Below, one piece after another: positions 43,835 through 52,868 of a stretch of 64,000 bases of DNA. Source of the DNA: Pontibacter vulgaris (GTDB taxonomy: Bacteria; Bacteroidota; Bacteroidia; Cytophagales; Hymenobacteraceae); assembly GCF_022758145.1 (NCBI RefSeq), contig NZ_JAJVDH010000004.1, positions 248,001 to 312,000 on the forward strand. Direction: 5' to 3'. Position numbers and translations under genes: made by a program. The number at the start of each line of letters is the position of its first letter. Position 1 is the first letter of the stretch. The notes under the pieces are model-generated. The model ran no database searches. It saw only the letters and a program-made list of their open reading frames with translations, and was not told the DNA's origin.

Positions 43835-44155
43835 ATGACAAAACAAGCTCGCTATACAGCAACCGTAAAGCAAATTTTCAGTGCCTACATAGACGGCATA
43901 ATTGACAATGAAGAACTGATACTAAAGCTCCGGGAAGTTGAAATGCAACTTATGTCTGATCAAGACTCAGAAGATGAAGAAACCGAAGCTACCAAAGGAC
44001 TTTGGATCCGTTTTTTTGAAGGTGATACACAAGGGCTAACCATTCAGGAAATTGAAAATGACCTGAGTAATCAAGCTCATCCAAACTATAAAATACTGCG
44101 CCACGGCATAGCTATAGGTCTGGCTGATGATGAACTGGAGGTTCATTACAATTAG
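43835..44155 (+). CDS. Small acidic hypothetical protein
   Basis: 106 residues: MTKQARYTATVKQIFSAYIDG starts a helical part, an acidic patch follows (DQDSEDEETEATK), and the end is mixed (LTIQEIENDLSNQAHPNYKILRHGIAIGLADDELEVHYN). It has no signal or TM and I do not recognise the family. It ends 6 bp from the convergent DinB gene. Confidence 0.65.
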   Translation: MTKQARYTATVKQIFSAYIDGIIDNEELILKLREVEMQLMSDQDSEDEETEATKGLWIRFFEGDTQGLTIQEIENDLSNQAHPNYKILRHGIAIGLADDELEVHYN

Positions 44156-44161
44156 CAAGTC

Positions 44162-44602
44162 TTACTCCAGTACCCGCCGCAGGTAATTGATCTGCCCCAG
44201 ATGGTAAGATAAGTGTGTCGTAAGGTGTACCAGGAAAAAGGCTGTTGTCATGGGTTTGTCCAGAACTTGCTCCGGGTAATTTTGCTCCAGGTCGGCTGGT
44301 TGCAGCTGTTGCAACGTTTTCGCTACCATCTCCCGGGTTTGTTCTACCTGCTTTAGTAGCTCTGCTTTAGGCACATCCTTGCTGCTGAACTCTGCCGGCC
44401 TGTTGCGCTCGTAGCCGCTGTCGCCAAGCTTAGCGCCAATATATGTATTCAAGTTACCACACAGGTGCAGGCAAAGGTTACCCGCTGAGTTAGTAATATT
44501 TCCTGTTGTTTTCCATAGGTTGGCTTCGGCTGTAAATGCATCAATTTCATTGTACAGCTTTTCCAGGTCTCGGGTAAGTATAGTTGTCAGGTCTTGCAGC
44601 AT
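44162..44602 (-). CDS. DinB-like (DUF1572) four-helix protein
   Basis: 146 residues, a four-helix bundle of the DinB superfamily. Three His residues in the usual places (NLCLHLCGNL, FFLVHLTTHLSYHLGQINYLR) form the divalent-metal site. Members are thiol-transferase-like enzymes or have unknown roles. Here there is no thiol-biosynthesis neighbour. Start ATG at 44602. Confidence 0.85.
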   Translation of the reverse strand: MLQDLTTILTRDLEKLYNEIDAFTAEANLWKTTGNITNSAGNLCLHLCGNLNTYIGAKLGDSGYERNRPAEFSSKDVPKAELLKQVEQTREMVAKTLQQLQPADLEQNYPEQVLDKPMTTAFFLVHLTTHLSYHLGQINYLRRVLE

Positions 44603-44821
44603 TCTAAGAGTTAAGTGGTTTTCCTCTTACTTTTTTAGTCGAAATTCAATTATTCAAAATTAAAAATTCTTTCCAGTTCGTGAAACGTCCTTACAGTGTT
44701 TTCACCTTCAAGTATAAACTAAGGCAGTTTGATGGCTAGCTAATTACGCGAACTATGGCCGACGCAAGTATAAAACTATAAAGTTGCTATAAACAACAAT
44801 ACATTCATACTTCCCCTATCA

Positions 44822-44860
44822 CCAAAAAGCCGCTCCTGAAATCAGGAGCGGCTTTTCTCT
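44822..44860 (-). terminator. Terminator after the M36 protease gene
   Basis: Arms AAAAGCCGCTCCTGA (44825-44839) and TCAGGAGCGGCTTTT (44842-44856) with an AA loop; T run on the minus strand. Confidence 0.88.
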
Positions 44861-44879
44861 GGCTTTGTAAGATGCGTTG

Positions 44880-47800
44880 TTATTTCGTGATCATGATGCG
44901 GTGTGTTTCAGAGTACGAGCCCGCTGTTACCTTAAAGAGGTAGATACCCGGCGTTAGTTTCTGTACATCCAGTACGGCTCCTTTCCTGGCTTCGTCAGTC
45001 GCTAGCTGTATGGTCATCACTTCCTTACCATACACATCCACAACCTGTATACCTATACTTCCGGTCAGACCTTCGGCCAGTTGCAGGTTCAGCTTACCCT
45101 GCGTAGGGTTAGGGTACATAATGGTTTTAGTTGGCTTAGCGGCAGCATTAGATACCAGCGTCTGGCTCAGGGTTCCGGCTTTCAGCACCAGCGTTTCTAC
45201 GTTAGCAGTGGCATCTCCGCCGAAGCGCGAAGTTACCGTAGCCGAGTTAGCTATAGTTACCGGGTTCGAAACAATGTCCACGTTATCTACATACCAGCCA
45301 GTAGCCGCAGTTAGTACATCAGACGCCATTTTAAACCTTACAAGCACTTTCTGTCCTTTGTAAGAAGCCAGATCTACAATGGTCTGTATGTATCCGTTGC
45401 TGTTACCTGTAAAGGCCGGGCCGCTTATAGTTGCAGCATTTTCCAGCGGAATCGAGCTGTTATAGCCGTTCTGTATCATTTTACTACCGAGGTTGGTCCA
45501 GGTAAGGCCGTTGTTAGTGCTGATTTCTACAATACCACCATCAAAACCTTCTTCGGTTGCATAGCTGTGCCAGAAACGCATCAGCGCATTTTCACCTATA
45601 GTTACTGGCGATGAAAGTGTCAGATACTGATCACTGATGTTGTCAGGATCTGCTGCAAACCAGGCATTTTTGCCACTATATGGATTTTTGGAGCTTAGCA
45701 CCCAGTTGTTGAGCAACAGTGTGCTGCTTGTCTTCCATTTGGTAGCACCATTCTCCATATCATCATTAAAGTAAACAGTTGTTCCGTCACCTTTATTCAC
45801 TTTCACTTTAAAGCTGCGGTTTATAGTTTCGCCCTGTGCCATGCGCACTGCTTTAAAGCTCACGGTGTTGCCAGTTACTTTTACATCTTTGTTACCATCA
45901 GTCACAAAAGAGGTGCTGGCCGGCACGTTACTGGTTACGGTCACGCCGCTAACAGCGCCTGCCGTGTTGTTGGTTACAGTAATATTATAGGTCAGTTCCT
46001 GGCCATCTGTAACCGGAGAAGGGTTCGCACTCATGTTTATAGCAAACTGTGGTGCGCAGGATGGTGGCATATCAAAGGCCTCTACCCCATCGGTCAGGTC
46101 GTCGTTACTGCCCTGTTGTGCACTATAGCCCAGGCCACGCTTGGCAAATGCCGCCCAGATGTAGCATTGGTTCGCGCCGCCGTTGTTTACCTGGTCGGCT
46201 GCAAGTATAGCATTACGGGCATCTATAAAGCCAGGGCTGCAAGGCTGTAGCTTAAGGCCATCTATTATCAACTGCAGGGCAATATTGTTACCGCCTTTAC
46301 CATTGTAGATGTTCGGGTCGTAGCCATACTCGTCTATCAGGTTCCAGGTCAGGTCCCATAGCATAGTTGCCCAAATAAAGCCTACGCCGTGCGGTACAGA
46401 TATTTCCGGGTTCGAGATGTCGCCATAGGTATAAGGGTTGATGCTCATGTCGGTGCTGTAAGGTGCAGGTCTGATACCGCCCCCATCAGTTGGCTGCGAC
46501 TGCACATACGTACCAATACCTCTGACCTGCGGACCAGTATCACCGGCTTTCATGGTCATGTATAAAGCAAAGAAATCGCTCCAGCCTTCACCGCCCTGCT
46601 CTGCTCCTGTCAAACACTGTGTGCTTGGGCCACCCGTTAAGCGGGTAGAGATACCATGGCCATACTCATGCGCAATAATTCCATTATCCAAATCACCGTC
46701 TTTCAGTGGAGGCACGCCACCTTCGCGACGCAGGCTACCTGCCAGGCCACCACTAAGCGCCGCTACCAGTTTATCTCCATCAGCTTTACTGATCATGATA
46801 GCCGGTATAAGCACGGTAGCACCGGTTTCATCACCACCCATTGAAAGCGGATCGCCATCTATGTTATTGATGACGATAACTCCTGTTGCCCCAGAGGCCT
46901 GTGCGTTAAGTGCTTTAGAAATAAAAGAACAATCGCCGCGGTAAACCAGTGCAATGTTTCCGGTAATAGCGGCCTGGTTGTTGAAAGGCAGTGGCACAGA
47001 ACCGGCAGGCAATGCAGGAGCGGCATTACAGCCATTAGCCGGGTCAGCCAGTACGATCTTACCGGAAACTCCTGTCTCATCTACTTCAGGGCCAAAAGCA
47101 GCCTGCACGCCTGTGTATGAACCCGCCACTGACGATGGAGCTGTTATGTGGAGTAATTTAGCAGGTAGCGAGGAGGTCCAGAGATACATCTGCATACGGC
47201 CCGGCACCCCATCCTGCAAGGTCAGGAAGTTGGCATTGTTGGTACCGCCTCCGTCCTGTGCTTCGGCCATTACACCGTCCAGTCCGGCACCCTGGCCAGT
47301 AAAGTTTGTCTGCTGAAAATTACCGCTTACTTCATCGAAACCGAACTGGTAAAAAACGTCGTGCATCAGGTTGTTCCAGTAGAACAGGTTAGTTGTGGCT
47401 GCCTGCACATACGTATCAGGTTCTTTTGCAAAATCAATCGGGAAATCGAAAACCAGGTTTGTGCCACCATCCGGGCTTAAGCCGGCATTAGCTCCTGCCC
47501 TGTCCTCGTAGGCGTGCACGTTGTTACCTTTAGTTATCGTATAACTAAAGGTACCATCGTTGTGCCAGCCCAGCGGAGAGGCAGTCGCATTCTCTTTGCC
47601 GGTAACTAAGGTTCTGTCGCCATGGTTTGGTGTTTCGAAGGGCACATCTAGTATACGGTAAGTACCGCTACCGGCAACCGCAACGGCATTGCTCAAAGCT
47701 GTAGCTTTAGGCGCAAACAACTGGGCATAGAACTTCTGTTTTGCCTGCTGCTGCAGTACCTTTTTAGTAGCTCGTGATGTAGCAGTTGTTGTTATAGTTT

Positions 47801-48512
47801 CAGCCTTGGTTTCGGGTGCATCTGTTACAACCTTCGGTCCCCAGTTATCCTGTACCACCAGGTCTTTTTTCTGCAGCACTTGTCCCGTAGCTGCATCCAC
47901 TCGCATGCTCCAGTAGTGCTGTGCATCCAGGTTATAGATCTCTACCTCCCAAGCCAGTCGCACAGTACCATCTGCCATAGGCTGGTACACCAGTTTAGCA
48001 GGTATAGGATTAAGCGAAATGCCACCATCTGTTAATACTACGGCCTTCGCAGCTGCAGTTACCTTTTCTGTCGGTTTCTTTCGCTCTTTAATATCCAGTG
48101 GCTTTTTAACAGTCAGTTTTAAATCGCGGGCTGCGGCACTGGCTGCCTGAGGTGCTGAAATCGCAGCAGTGTTATTACGGATAGCAGCTCTGAGGTTCGG
48201 AATAAACCTGTTTCCCATATTTATTACCTGGCCGTCCTTAGTAATATTGATGTTGATATTGGCGCCAACTACTTCAATGCCGTTAAAACGCTGCCGCAGG
48301 TAGATATGGGTTACACCGTTGTTCTTGCTGGTATACTGGTCAGTAACTATGTAATCGGCCAGGTCAGCGGTAGTGAGTTTATGTTCTGCTTTAGTTTGCT
48401 GTATGTGTTGCAAAGCCCTGTCGAGCGCCGACTGAGCTTGTGCATTCAAAGGTGCCAGGCATAAAAACATCCCTAGCAGACACAGCAAATGCTTAGTAAT
48501 CTTTTGATTCAT
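44880..48512 (-). CDS. M36 (fungalysin-like) metalloprotease, type IX secretion substrate
   Basis: 1,210 residues from the ATG at 48510-48512 (MNQKITKHLLCLLGMF); an in-frame ATG 57 bp upstream gives a poorer signal peptide. Order of parts: signal peptide (ends NAQAQ), FTP-like propeptide, M36 catalytic domain with HEYGHGIS and the Glu in GEGWSDFFALY, an inserted PA domain (NGCNAAPALPAGSVPLPF ... ATGVIVINNIDG), and a DUF11/CARDB-type Ig domain (NPSPVTDGQELTYNITVTNNT). Next is a jelly-roll/MAM-like domain, and last a type IX sorting domain (MYPNPTQGKLNL ... LTPGIYLFKV). It is exported across the outer membrane and digests external proteins. Confidence 0.93.
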   Translation of the reverse strand: MNQKITKHLLCLLGMFLCLAPLNAQAQSALDRALQHIQQTKAEHKLTTADLADYIVTDQYTSKNNGVTHIYLRQRFNGIEVVGANININITKDGQVINMGNRFIPNLRAAIRNNTAAISAPQAASAAARDLKLTVKKPLDIKERKKPTEKVTAAAKAVVLTDGGISLNPIPAKLVYQPMADGTVRLAWEVEIYNLDAQHYWSMRVDAATGQVLQKKDLVVQDNWGPKVVTDAPETKAETITTTATSRATKKVLQQQAKQKFYAQLFAPKATALSNAVAVAGSGTYRILDVPFETPNHGDRTLVTGKENATASPLGWHNDGTFSYTITKGNNVHAYEDRAGANAGLSPDGGTNLVFDFPIDFAKEPDTYVQAATTNLFYWNNLMHDVFYQFGFDEVSGNFQQTNFTGQGAGLDGVMAEAQDGGGTNNANFLTLQDGVPGRMQMYLWTSSLPAKLLHITAPSSVAGSYTGVQAAFGPEVDETGVSGKIVLADPANGCNAAPALPAGSVPLPFNNQAAITGNIALVYRGDCSFISKALNAQASGATGVIVINNIDGDPLSMGGDETGATVLIPAIMISKADGDKLVAALSGGLAGSLRREGGVPPLKDGDLDNGIIAHEYGHGISTRLTGGPSTQCLTGAEQGGEGWSDFFALYMTMKAGDTGPQVRGIGTYVQSQPTDGGGIRPAPYSTDMSINPYTYGDISNPEISVPHGVGFIWATMLWDLTWNLIDEYGYDPNIYNGKGGNNIALQLIIDGLKLQPCSPGFIDARNAILAADQVNNGGANQCYIWAAFAKRGLGYSAQQGSNDDLTDGVEAFDMPPSCAPQFAINMSANPSPVTDGQELTYNITVTNNTAGAVSGVTVTSNVPASTSFVTDGNKDVKVTGNTVSFKAVRMAQGETINRSFKVKVNKGDGTTVYFNDDMENGATKWKTSSTLLLNNWVLSSKNPYSGKNAWFAADPDNISDQYLTLSSPVTIGENALMRFWHSYATEEGFDGGIVEISTNNGLTWTNLGSKMIQNGYNSSIPLENAATISGPAFTGNSNGYIQTIVDLASYKGQKVLVRFKMASDVLTAATGWYVDNVDIVSNPVTIANSATVTSRFGGDATANVETLVLKAGTLSQTLVSNAAAKPTKTIMYPNPTQGKLNLQLAEGLTGSIGIQVVDVYGKEVMTIQLATDEARKGAVLDVQKLTPGIYLFKVTAGSYSETHRIMITK

Positions 48513-49295
48513 AAACAGTTTAGTTAAAGGTGTTACATATGGTATTATAAAGGGTATTGTAAAATTCAAATAACAAAAACAATTGCACTATAAGAAGTCA
48601 TAAGCTCGGTTACAGCTTATCAACTAAAACCAACCATAGAGTACTATATACATGCTTTAACAACAAACTTATCTGTTGATAATGAATCCAATACGAAGGA
48701 TATTAAAATATAGATTTTAGAGGATTACCTGCTCCAATACATCAGATTGTATTTAGCTTAGAAAACACTAAAACAGCCAGAATAGTGTTATAACGCAGGC
48801 TTTTAGACAGTTTAAGTGGTAATTGGGAAGTATAAATCATCATTGATTTGACCACAGAAAGGTAAATTGCCAATATGGTTTACCGGCATTAATTGCTTCG
48901 AGTAAATAGGTGAACAAAACTATTTAATTCAAAGCACCATGTGATATAATTATATATATTTTATTTTTAACTATAGCCATCCTGAAAATATATTATATAA
49001 TTATACTTTTCCAAGTTATAAATATTAATAATTTGTATAATTTGCTTTCATATCACATACCATAATGTAGCAATGCTTACAGCTCCAGAGGTTATGCTCT
49101 CTGTGACAAAATAAATTGAAAGCTCAGATTTGCGTTCTTAATTCCGGAACTTGCGGGTTAGATCTTAATAATAGAGTAAATGCTATGATCATCTATCAGA
49201 CTGTGCCAAATTCAGGATTACATGTATATTTGATGGTGCTAAACGATAGCATGAAGCGCCAACAACCATAAACACACCTAACAACGACCAACAAC
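48513..49295. other. Gene-free interval, 783 bp
   Basis: Very AT-rich spacer between the divergent M36 and MaoC genes, the longest non-coding stretch in the window. It includes a small hairpin near 48600 (ATAAGCT-CGGTTAC-AGCTTAT), a run almost free of G/C near 48950-49035, and the MaoC -7 box at 49225. No ORF seen. Confidence 0.6.
49225..49232 (+). promoter_or_regulatory. Candidate -7 box (TAnnTTTG) for the MaoC gene
   Basis: TATATTTG, identical to the fabH -7 box, lies 63 bp before the ATG. Confidence 0.5.
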
Positions 49296-49763
49296 ATGAG
49301 TAAATTAACCATAAAAAGCCTGGCAGAGCTTTCCAGCTACGAAGGCAAAGAAATGGGCTTATCAGATTATCATACCATTACGCAGGAGCAGATAACCAAA
49401 TTCGCCGAAGCTACCCTGGATTACCAATGGATTCACCTGGATGAAGAGCGTGCCAAAACCGAAACGCCGTTTGGGGCTACTATTGCGCATGGCTACCTTA
49501 CCGTGTCGCTGTTGCCTTATTTATGGAACCAGATCGCCTCTATTGAGAACCTGAAAATGCAGGTAAACTATGAGATAGAAAGCCTTCGATTTAACCAGGC
49601 TGTAACTGTGGACAGTGATGTGCGCCTGCGTGCAAAACTACTTTCTGTAAAAGACCTGCGAGGTATTGCCAAAGCACGCCTGGAGGTAACGCTGGAAATT
49701 AAGGACAGCAAAAAACCAGCTTACACAGGTATCATTACCTTCCTGTATCACTTCAATAATTAA
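49296..49763 (+). CDS. MaoC-family (R)-specific enoyl-CoA hydratase
   Basis: 155 residues, single hot-dog domain. The catalytic Asp/His pair is in LDYQWIHLDEERAKTETPFGATIAHGYLTVSLLP (Asp42, His47), as in PhaJ/MaoC-like hydratases. It hydrates trans-2-enoyl-CoA to (R)-3-hydroxyacyl-CoA, connecting to fatty-acid metabolism. Substrate chain length is unknown. Monocistronic between its promoter and a terminator. Confidence 0.9.
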   Translation: MSKLTIKSLAELSSYEGKEMGLSDYHTITQEQITKFAEATLDYQWIHLDEERAKTETPFGATIAHGYLTVSLLPYLWNQIASIENLKMQVNYEIESLRFNQAVTVDSDVRLRAKLLSVKDLRGIAKARLEVTLEIKDSKKPAYTGIITFLYHFNN

Positions 49764-49864
49764 TAAGTACCGGACAACCATTGGCAATTATATTTCCTGT
49801 ATTTATACTTTACTTATGCGCCACTTAGTATAAAAGTCTTAAGGTAATTACCCGGTAGTCATCA

Positions 49865-49906
49865 TAAAAAAAGCCGCCCTGATCTAACTCAGGGCGGCTT
49901 TTTACT
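49865..49906. terminator. Bidirectional terminator between MaoC and S8 protease genes
   Basis: AAGCCGCCCTGA (49871-49882) and TCAGGGCGGCTT (49889-49900), with A-run and T-run flanks serving both convergent genes. Confidence 0.88.
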
Positions 49907-49922
49907 TATTAGGTGTTAGTTC

Positions 49923-51329
49923 TTAGAAACCGCTAACATTCAGGCGGCCACCTGTAACGCACTTACCTGACAGAGAAGCTGTAGGTATGGCGCTGCTCAT
50001 AATGGCGTTCTTAATAGCTGCAGCAGTTGAGCCAGGGTGAGAAGCTGCATACAGTGCTACGCCACCAGTTACGTGAGGCGTTGCCATTGACGTACCGTTA
50101 TAAGATGAATACGTGTTGTAGGCTGTAGTAGAGTTGATAGCAGAACCAGGAGCTCCGATATCTACTGTAGTAGCACCGTAGTTAGAGAACGAAGACTTAG
50201 CACCAGTGTTAGTAATAGCTGCAACAGCAATTACGTTAGGCAGGTCCATGTTAGATGGGTAGCTTTCTACTGCATCGTTGTTATCGCCTACACCGTCGCT
50301 ACCGCCGTTACCAGCTGCTGCTACAAACAGAATCTCTTTTGTGTTTGCACGGTTAACAGCATCGTAAAGTGCCTGCGAGAAGCCGCCGCCGCCCCATGAG
50401 TTGTTGCTGGCTACTATGTTCATACCATGACGCGTTTTCAGGTCGGTTAAATAATCTACTGCTTTAACAGCATTAGCAGTTGTACCACCTCTGCGGCCCA
50501 AGAACTTAAGCGAGATCATGGTTACGTTCCAGTTAACGCCAACTACACCAGTTCCATTATTCGCCGCGCCAATAGTACCGGCTACGTGAGTACCGTGGTC
50601 ATCGAGGCTACCTCTGTCGCCACCGTCATATACTTCGTTATTATTACCGTCAAAGTCCCAGCCGTGTGTATCATCTATATAACCGTTGCCATCGTTATCC
50701 ACGCCATCTATAGGATCGTACGGGTTGGTCCATACGTTAGCTGCAAGTTCAGGGTGTGTATACTGAATACCTTCATCAATAATACCTACCACAACAGATG
50801 CAGCACCAGTGTTGCCGCCAGCCCACGCTTCGGCTGCCTGGCTACCATACTGGTTAGCCGGAGAAGAAGCATCGCCATACATACCCCAAAGTGATCCATT
50901 GGTAAAATATGGATCGCTGGAAGTAGCGGTGTGTGTGTAAATATAGTTAGGCTCAGCATACTCAATTTCAGCAGCTCCTTTCAGCTTGCTCAGAGCATCA
51001 AGCGCAGCCATAGAAGTATGAACCAATGTAAGTCCTTCTCTATCGCCAACGCGCTCCATAGCTTTTGTAAGGATACGCTCTTTTACAGAACCGCTGATAC
51101 GGGCCAGTGCAGTAGCTCTTGCATCATCAGAAATGCCTGACTTGAATTTAACAAGAACCTCGTTTGACACAAATGCCTGACCTTTGCCGGCTGTTGCCTG
51201 TAATTCCTGCGAAGTTGCAAACTCTTTGTTCTCCAGAGTAGTTTCTTTTTCGCAGCTCGACAGGAAAGCAGCAGACAGGATAGCCATCGCAACAGCGGAC
51301 TTACCTGTAGTAATGAAATTTTTCTTCAT
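49923..51329 (-). CDS. Subtilisin-like serine protease (S8), lipoprotein
   Basis: 468 residues from the ATG at 51327-51329 (MKKNFITTGKSAVAMAILSA). The further upstream ATG is rejected because it adds an Asn/Tyr-rich leader before the signal. Lipobox LSSC (Cys26). An I9-like propeptide (VLVKFKSGISDDARATALARI ... AEIEYAEPNYIY) is followed by the S8 catalytic domain with Asp in IIDEGIQYTHP, His in DDHGTHVAGTIGAA and Ser in NGTSMATPHVTGG. A Ca2+-type Asp/Asn loop (DPIDGVDNDGNGYIDDT) is inserted. No type IX sorting domain, so it probably stays on the cell surface or in the periplasm. Confidence 0.93.
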   Translation of the reverse strand: MKKNFITTGKSAVAMAILSAAFLSSCEKETTLENKEFATSQELQATAGKGQAFVSNEVLVKFKSGISDDARATALARISGSVKERILTKAMERVGDREGLTLVHTSMAALDALSKLKGAAEIEYAEPNYIYTHTATSSDPYFTNGSLWGMYGDASSPANQYGSQAAEAWAGGNTGAASVVVGIIDEGIQYTHPELAANVWTNPYDPIDGVDNDGNGYIDDTHGWDFDGNNNEVYDGGDRGSLDDHGTHVAGTIGAANNGTGVVGVNWNVTMISLKFLGRRGGTTANAVKAVDYLTDLKTRHGMNIVASNNSWGGGGFSQALYDAVNRANTKEILFVAAAGNGGSDGVGDNNDAVESYPSNMDLPNVIAVAAITNTGAKSSFSNYGATTVDIGAPGSAINSTTAYNTYSSYNGTSMATPHVTGGVALYAASHPGSTAAAIKNAIMSSAIPTASLSGKCVTGGRLNVSGF

Positions 51330-51848
51330 AATGATTGAGTTTAAGGTGAGTGAGTTTTTTTTATTTTCTAAATAGACGAAATAATAATATTTATTTAAAG
51401 GAATAAACACTTAAAAAAGTAACATCACCAACTTAAACTTACCAAGACATACACACCTGCATATCAGGCTATTTAAATTACATATACAATTAATTTAGCA
51501 TTTCAACCAAGTATATAATGCACGAAAAGTAACTATATACTTTTCACTATATAATCATATATAGCCAGATTTGTTTTCACCTACTTGTGCCATAATTTAA
51601 AGTATAACCCGATTAAGTATGAAGATCAAAGCATAGTTCTTTTCTATGTTTATACTTTAAAACCTATATAATTTGCGGCAGTTAACTTCAGCGTTTTCTT
51701 CTGGTAAGCTTATAAAGTATGGCAGGATATACTTGTAGATCTTCATCAACTCTAGGTCTTACCTGGTAAAAGCATGACCTATTGACTTGCGGCAGATAAC
51801 TATAAATTTCAAAAAAAGTAAACTATATCTAATTCAAGTATTGCCGGC
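51330..51848. other. Gene-free interval, 519 bp
   Basis: AT-rich promoter interval between the divergent S8 protease gene and a small gene. A hairpin of GAAAAGTA/TACTTTTC (51524-51531 and 51538-51545) lies in it, along with several AAGTATA-like words. No ORF or RNA gene seen. Confidence 0.55.
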
Positions 51849-52178
51849 ATGGAAAAAATAAATCTATCAGACTGGGACGAAGACAGGTACCTGGAGCTGA
51901 ACACTTACTTCCGGATAATGATACAGCGCCTTGTAGATTCGGACCCTTATATTAAGGAGTTGCAGCAGCAGGATAGCGGGTTGCAGTTACAAGACCTGAT
52001 CGGGCGTATGTCGGATCGGGACCAACTGCTTTGGGAGGAATTTATAAAGCTTGATAAAATAAAACTGCACCAGGATATGATAGATCACCTGGAAGGCAGG
52101 AATACGCCATATCACCCTCAAAGCGGATTCAGTAGAAAGGACCCATCTTCAGATGACGATGACCAACACCCCTGGTAA
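51849..52178 (+). CDS. Small acidic hypothetical protein
   Basis: 109 residues: MEKINLSDWDEDRYLELNTYFRIMIQRLVDSDPYIKELQQQDSGLQ forms long helices; the tail (GFSRKDPSSDDDDQHPW) is acidic and disordered. No signal or TM. I do not recognise the family. Confidence 0.65.
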   Translation: MEKINLSDWDEDRYLELNTYFRIMIQRLVDSDPYIKELQQQDSGLQLQDLIGRMSDRDQLLWEEFIKLDKIKLHQDMIDHLEGRNTPYHPQSGFSRKDPSSDDDDQHPW

Positions 52179-52278
52179 GTATACTATCTATCTTAATTTT
52201 GCCAGCTTTTAATTTGCTTCTACTAAAAAAGCTCTAAAACTCTTTATATTATAGTATAGTACAATGATTAAAAAAATC

Positions 52279-52286
52279 ATAGCTTT
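52279..52286 (+). promoter_or_regulatory. Candidate -7 box for the Lys-rich small gene
   Basis: TAGCTTTA differs from TAnnTTTG in the last base. It lies 23 bp before the chosen ATG and argues against an in-frame ATG at 52264. Confidence 0.3.
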
Positions 52287-52308
52287 AGAAAACTATACAC
52301 CACTACCC

Positions 52309-52416
52309 ATGGCAAAATCACAAGACGCTAAAAAAGAAACAAAGAAAAAGCCTGCAAAAACCACCAAGGAAAAAAAAGCAGAAAAGCAGGATAAAAAGAA
52401 AAACAGCTACGACTAA
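52309..52416 (+). CDS. Very small Lys-rich protein
   Basis: 35 residues: MAKSQDAKKETKKKPAKTTKEKKAEKQDKKKNSYD in composition, roughly 40 % Lys with Ala, Glu, Thr and Asp. Highly basic and disordered, like other small basic proteins of Cytophagales that may bind nucleic acid or ribosomes. An in-frame ATG at 52264 would add 15 residues but lies before the candidate -7 box. No domain; function unknown. It could be spurious, but a terminator follows at 52567. Confidence 0.55.
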   Translation: MAKSQDAKKETKKKPAKTTKEKKAEKQDKKKNSYD

Positions 52417-52868
52417 GCTTTTGTAAAGTATAATTATACTTACCGAAACAGGAGAAGAAGCTTAAAACTAAGCAGTCAGAAAAAAAATTAAATATTTTTT
52501 AACTTTCTGTAACCTTCGCAAAACCTGCACCGTATAAAAGCATGGCTAAAAGTTGAAAATATCATATTTTCACACGAAAAGGGCTCCTCATTGCAGGAGC
52601 CCTTTTTGATTTATACCCATCCTACTCCTAAAAATGCTGCTTCCCGCTTTTATTTAATTCCTATAAGCTTATAGCCTAGGGCAAATCATTAGCCTGTTTT
52701 ACAAACTTTTTTAATCACAGACGTTAATACACAAAGCCACGGCCAATGCAAAAGCGTTGCGCTTGTATTAAATTAATTTATATAGTAAAAGTGGATTTCT
52801 TTTTAAAACATTTTTACATAATTTCGCTTCCTTAAGAGACACAACTACAGACATAAAAAAAAATACAC
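52417..52868. other. Gene-free interval, 452 bp
   Basis: Holds the terminator at 52567-52600 and an AT-rich stretch with the gltA promoter. TAATTTCG at ~52819 is one mismatch from TAnnTTTG. No ORF seen. Confidence 0.55.
52567..52603 (+). terminator. Terminator upstream of gltA
   Basis: AAAAGGGCTCCT (52567-52578) and AGGAGCCCTTTT (52585-52596) with a CATTGC loop and a short T run. Confidence 0.85.

Noticed and set aside
48570-49200. Replication origin or DnaA-box cluster in the AT-rich gap
   Set aside because: Although AT-rich, I see no cluster of TTATCCACA-like boxes and no dnaA/dnaN nearby.
51524-51545. Hairpin GAAAAGTA/TACTTTTC as an operator
   Set aside because: It is short, AT-rich and lies among many similar words; chance is likely.
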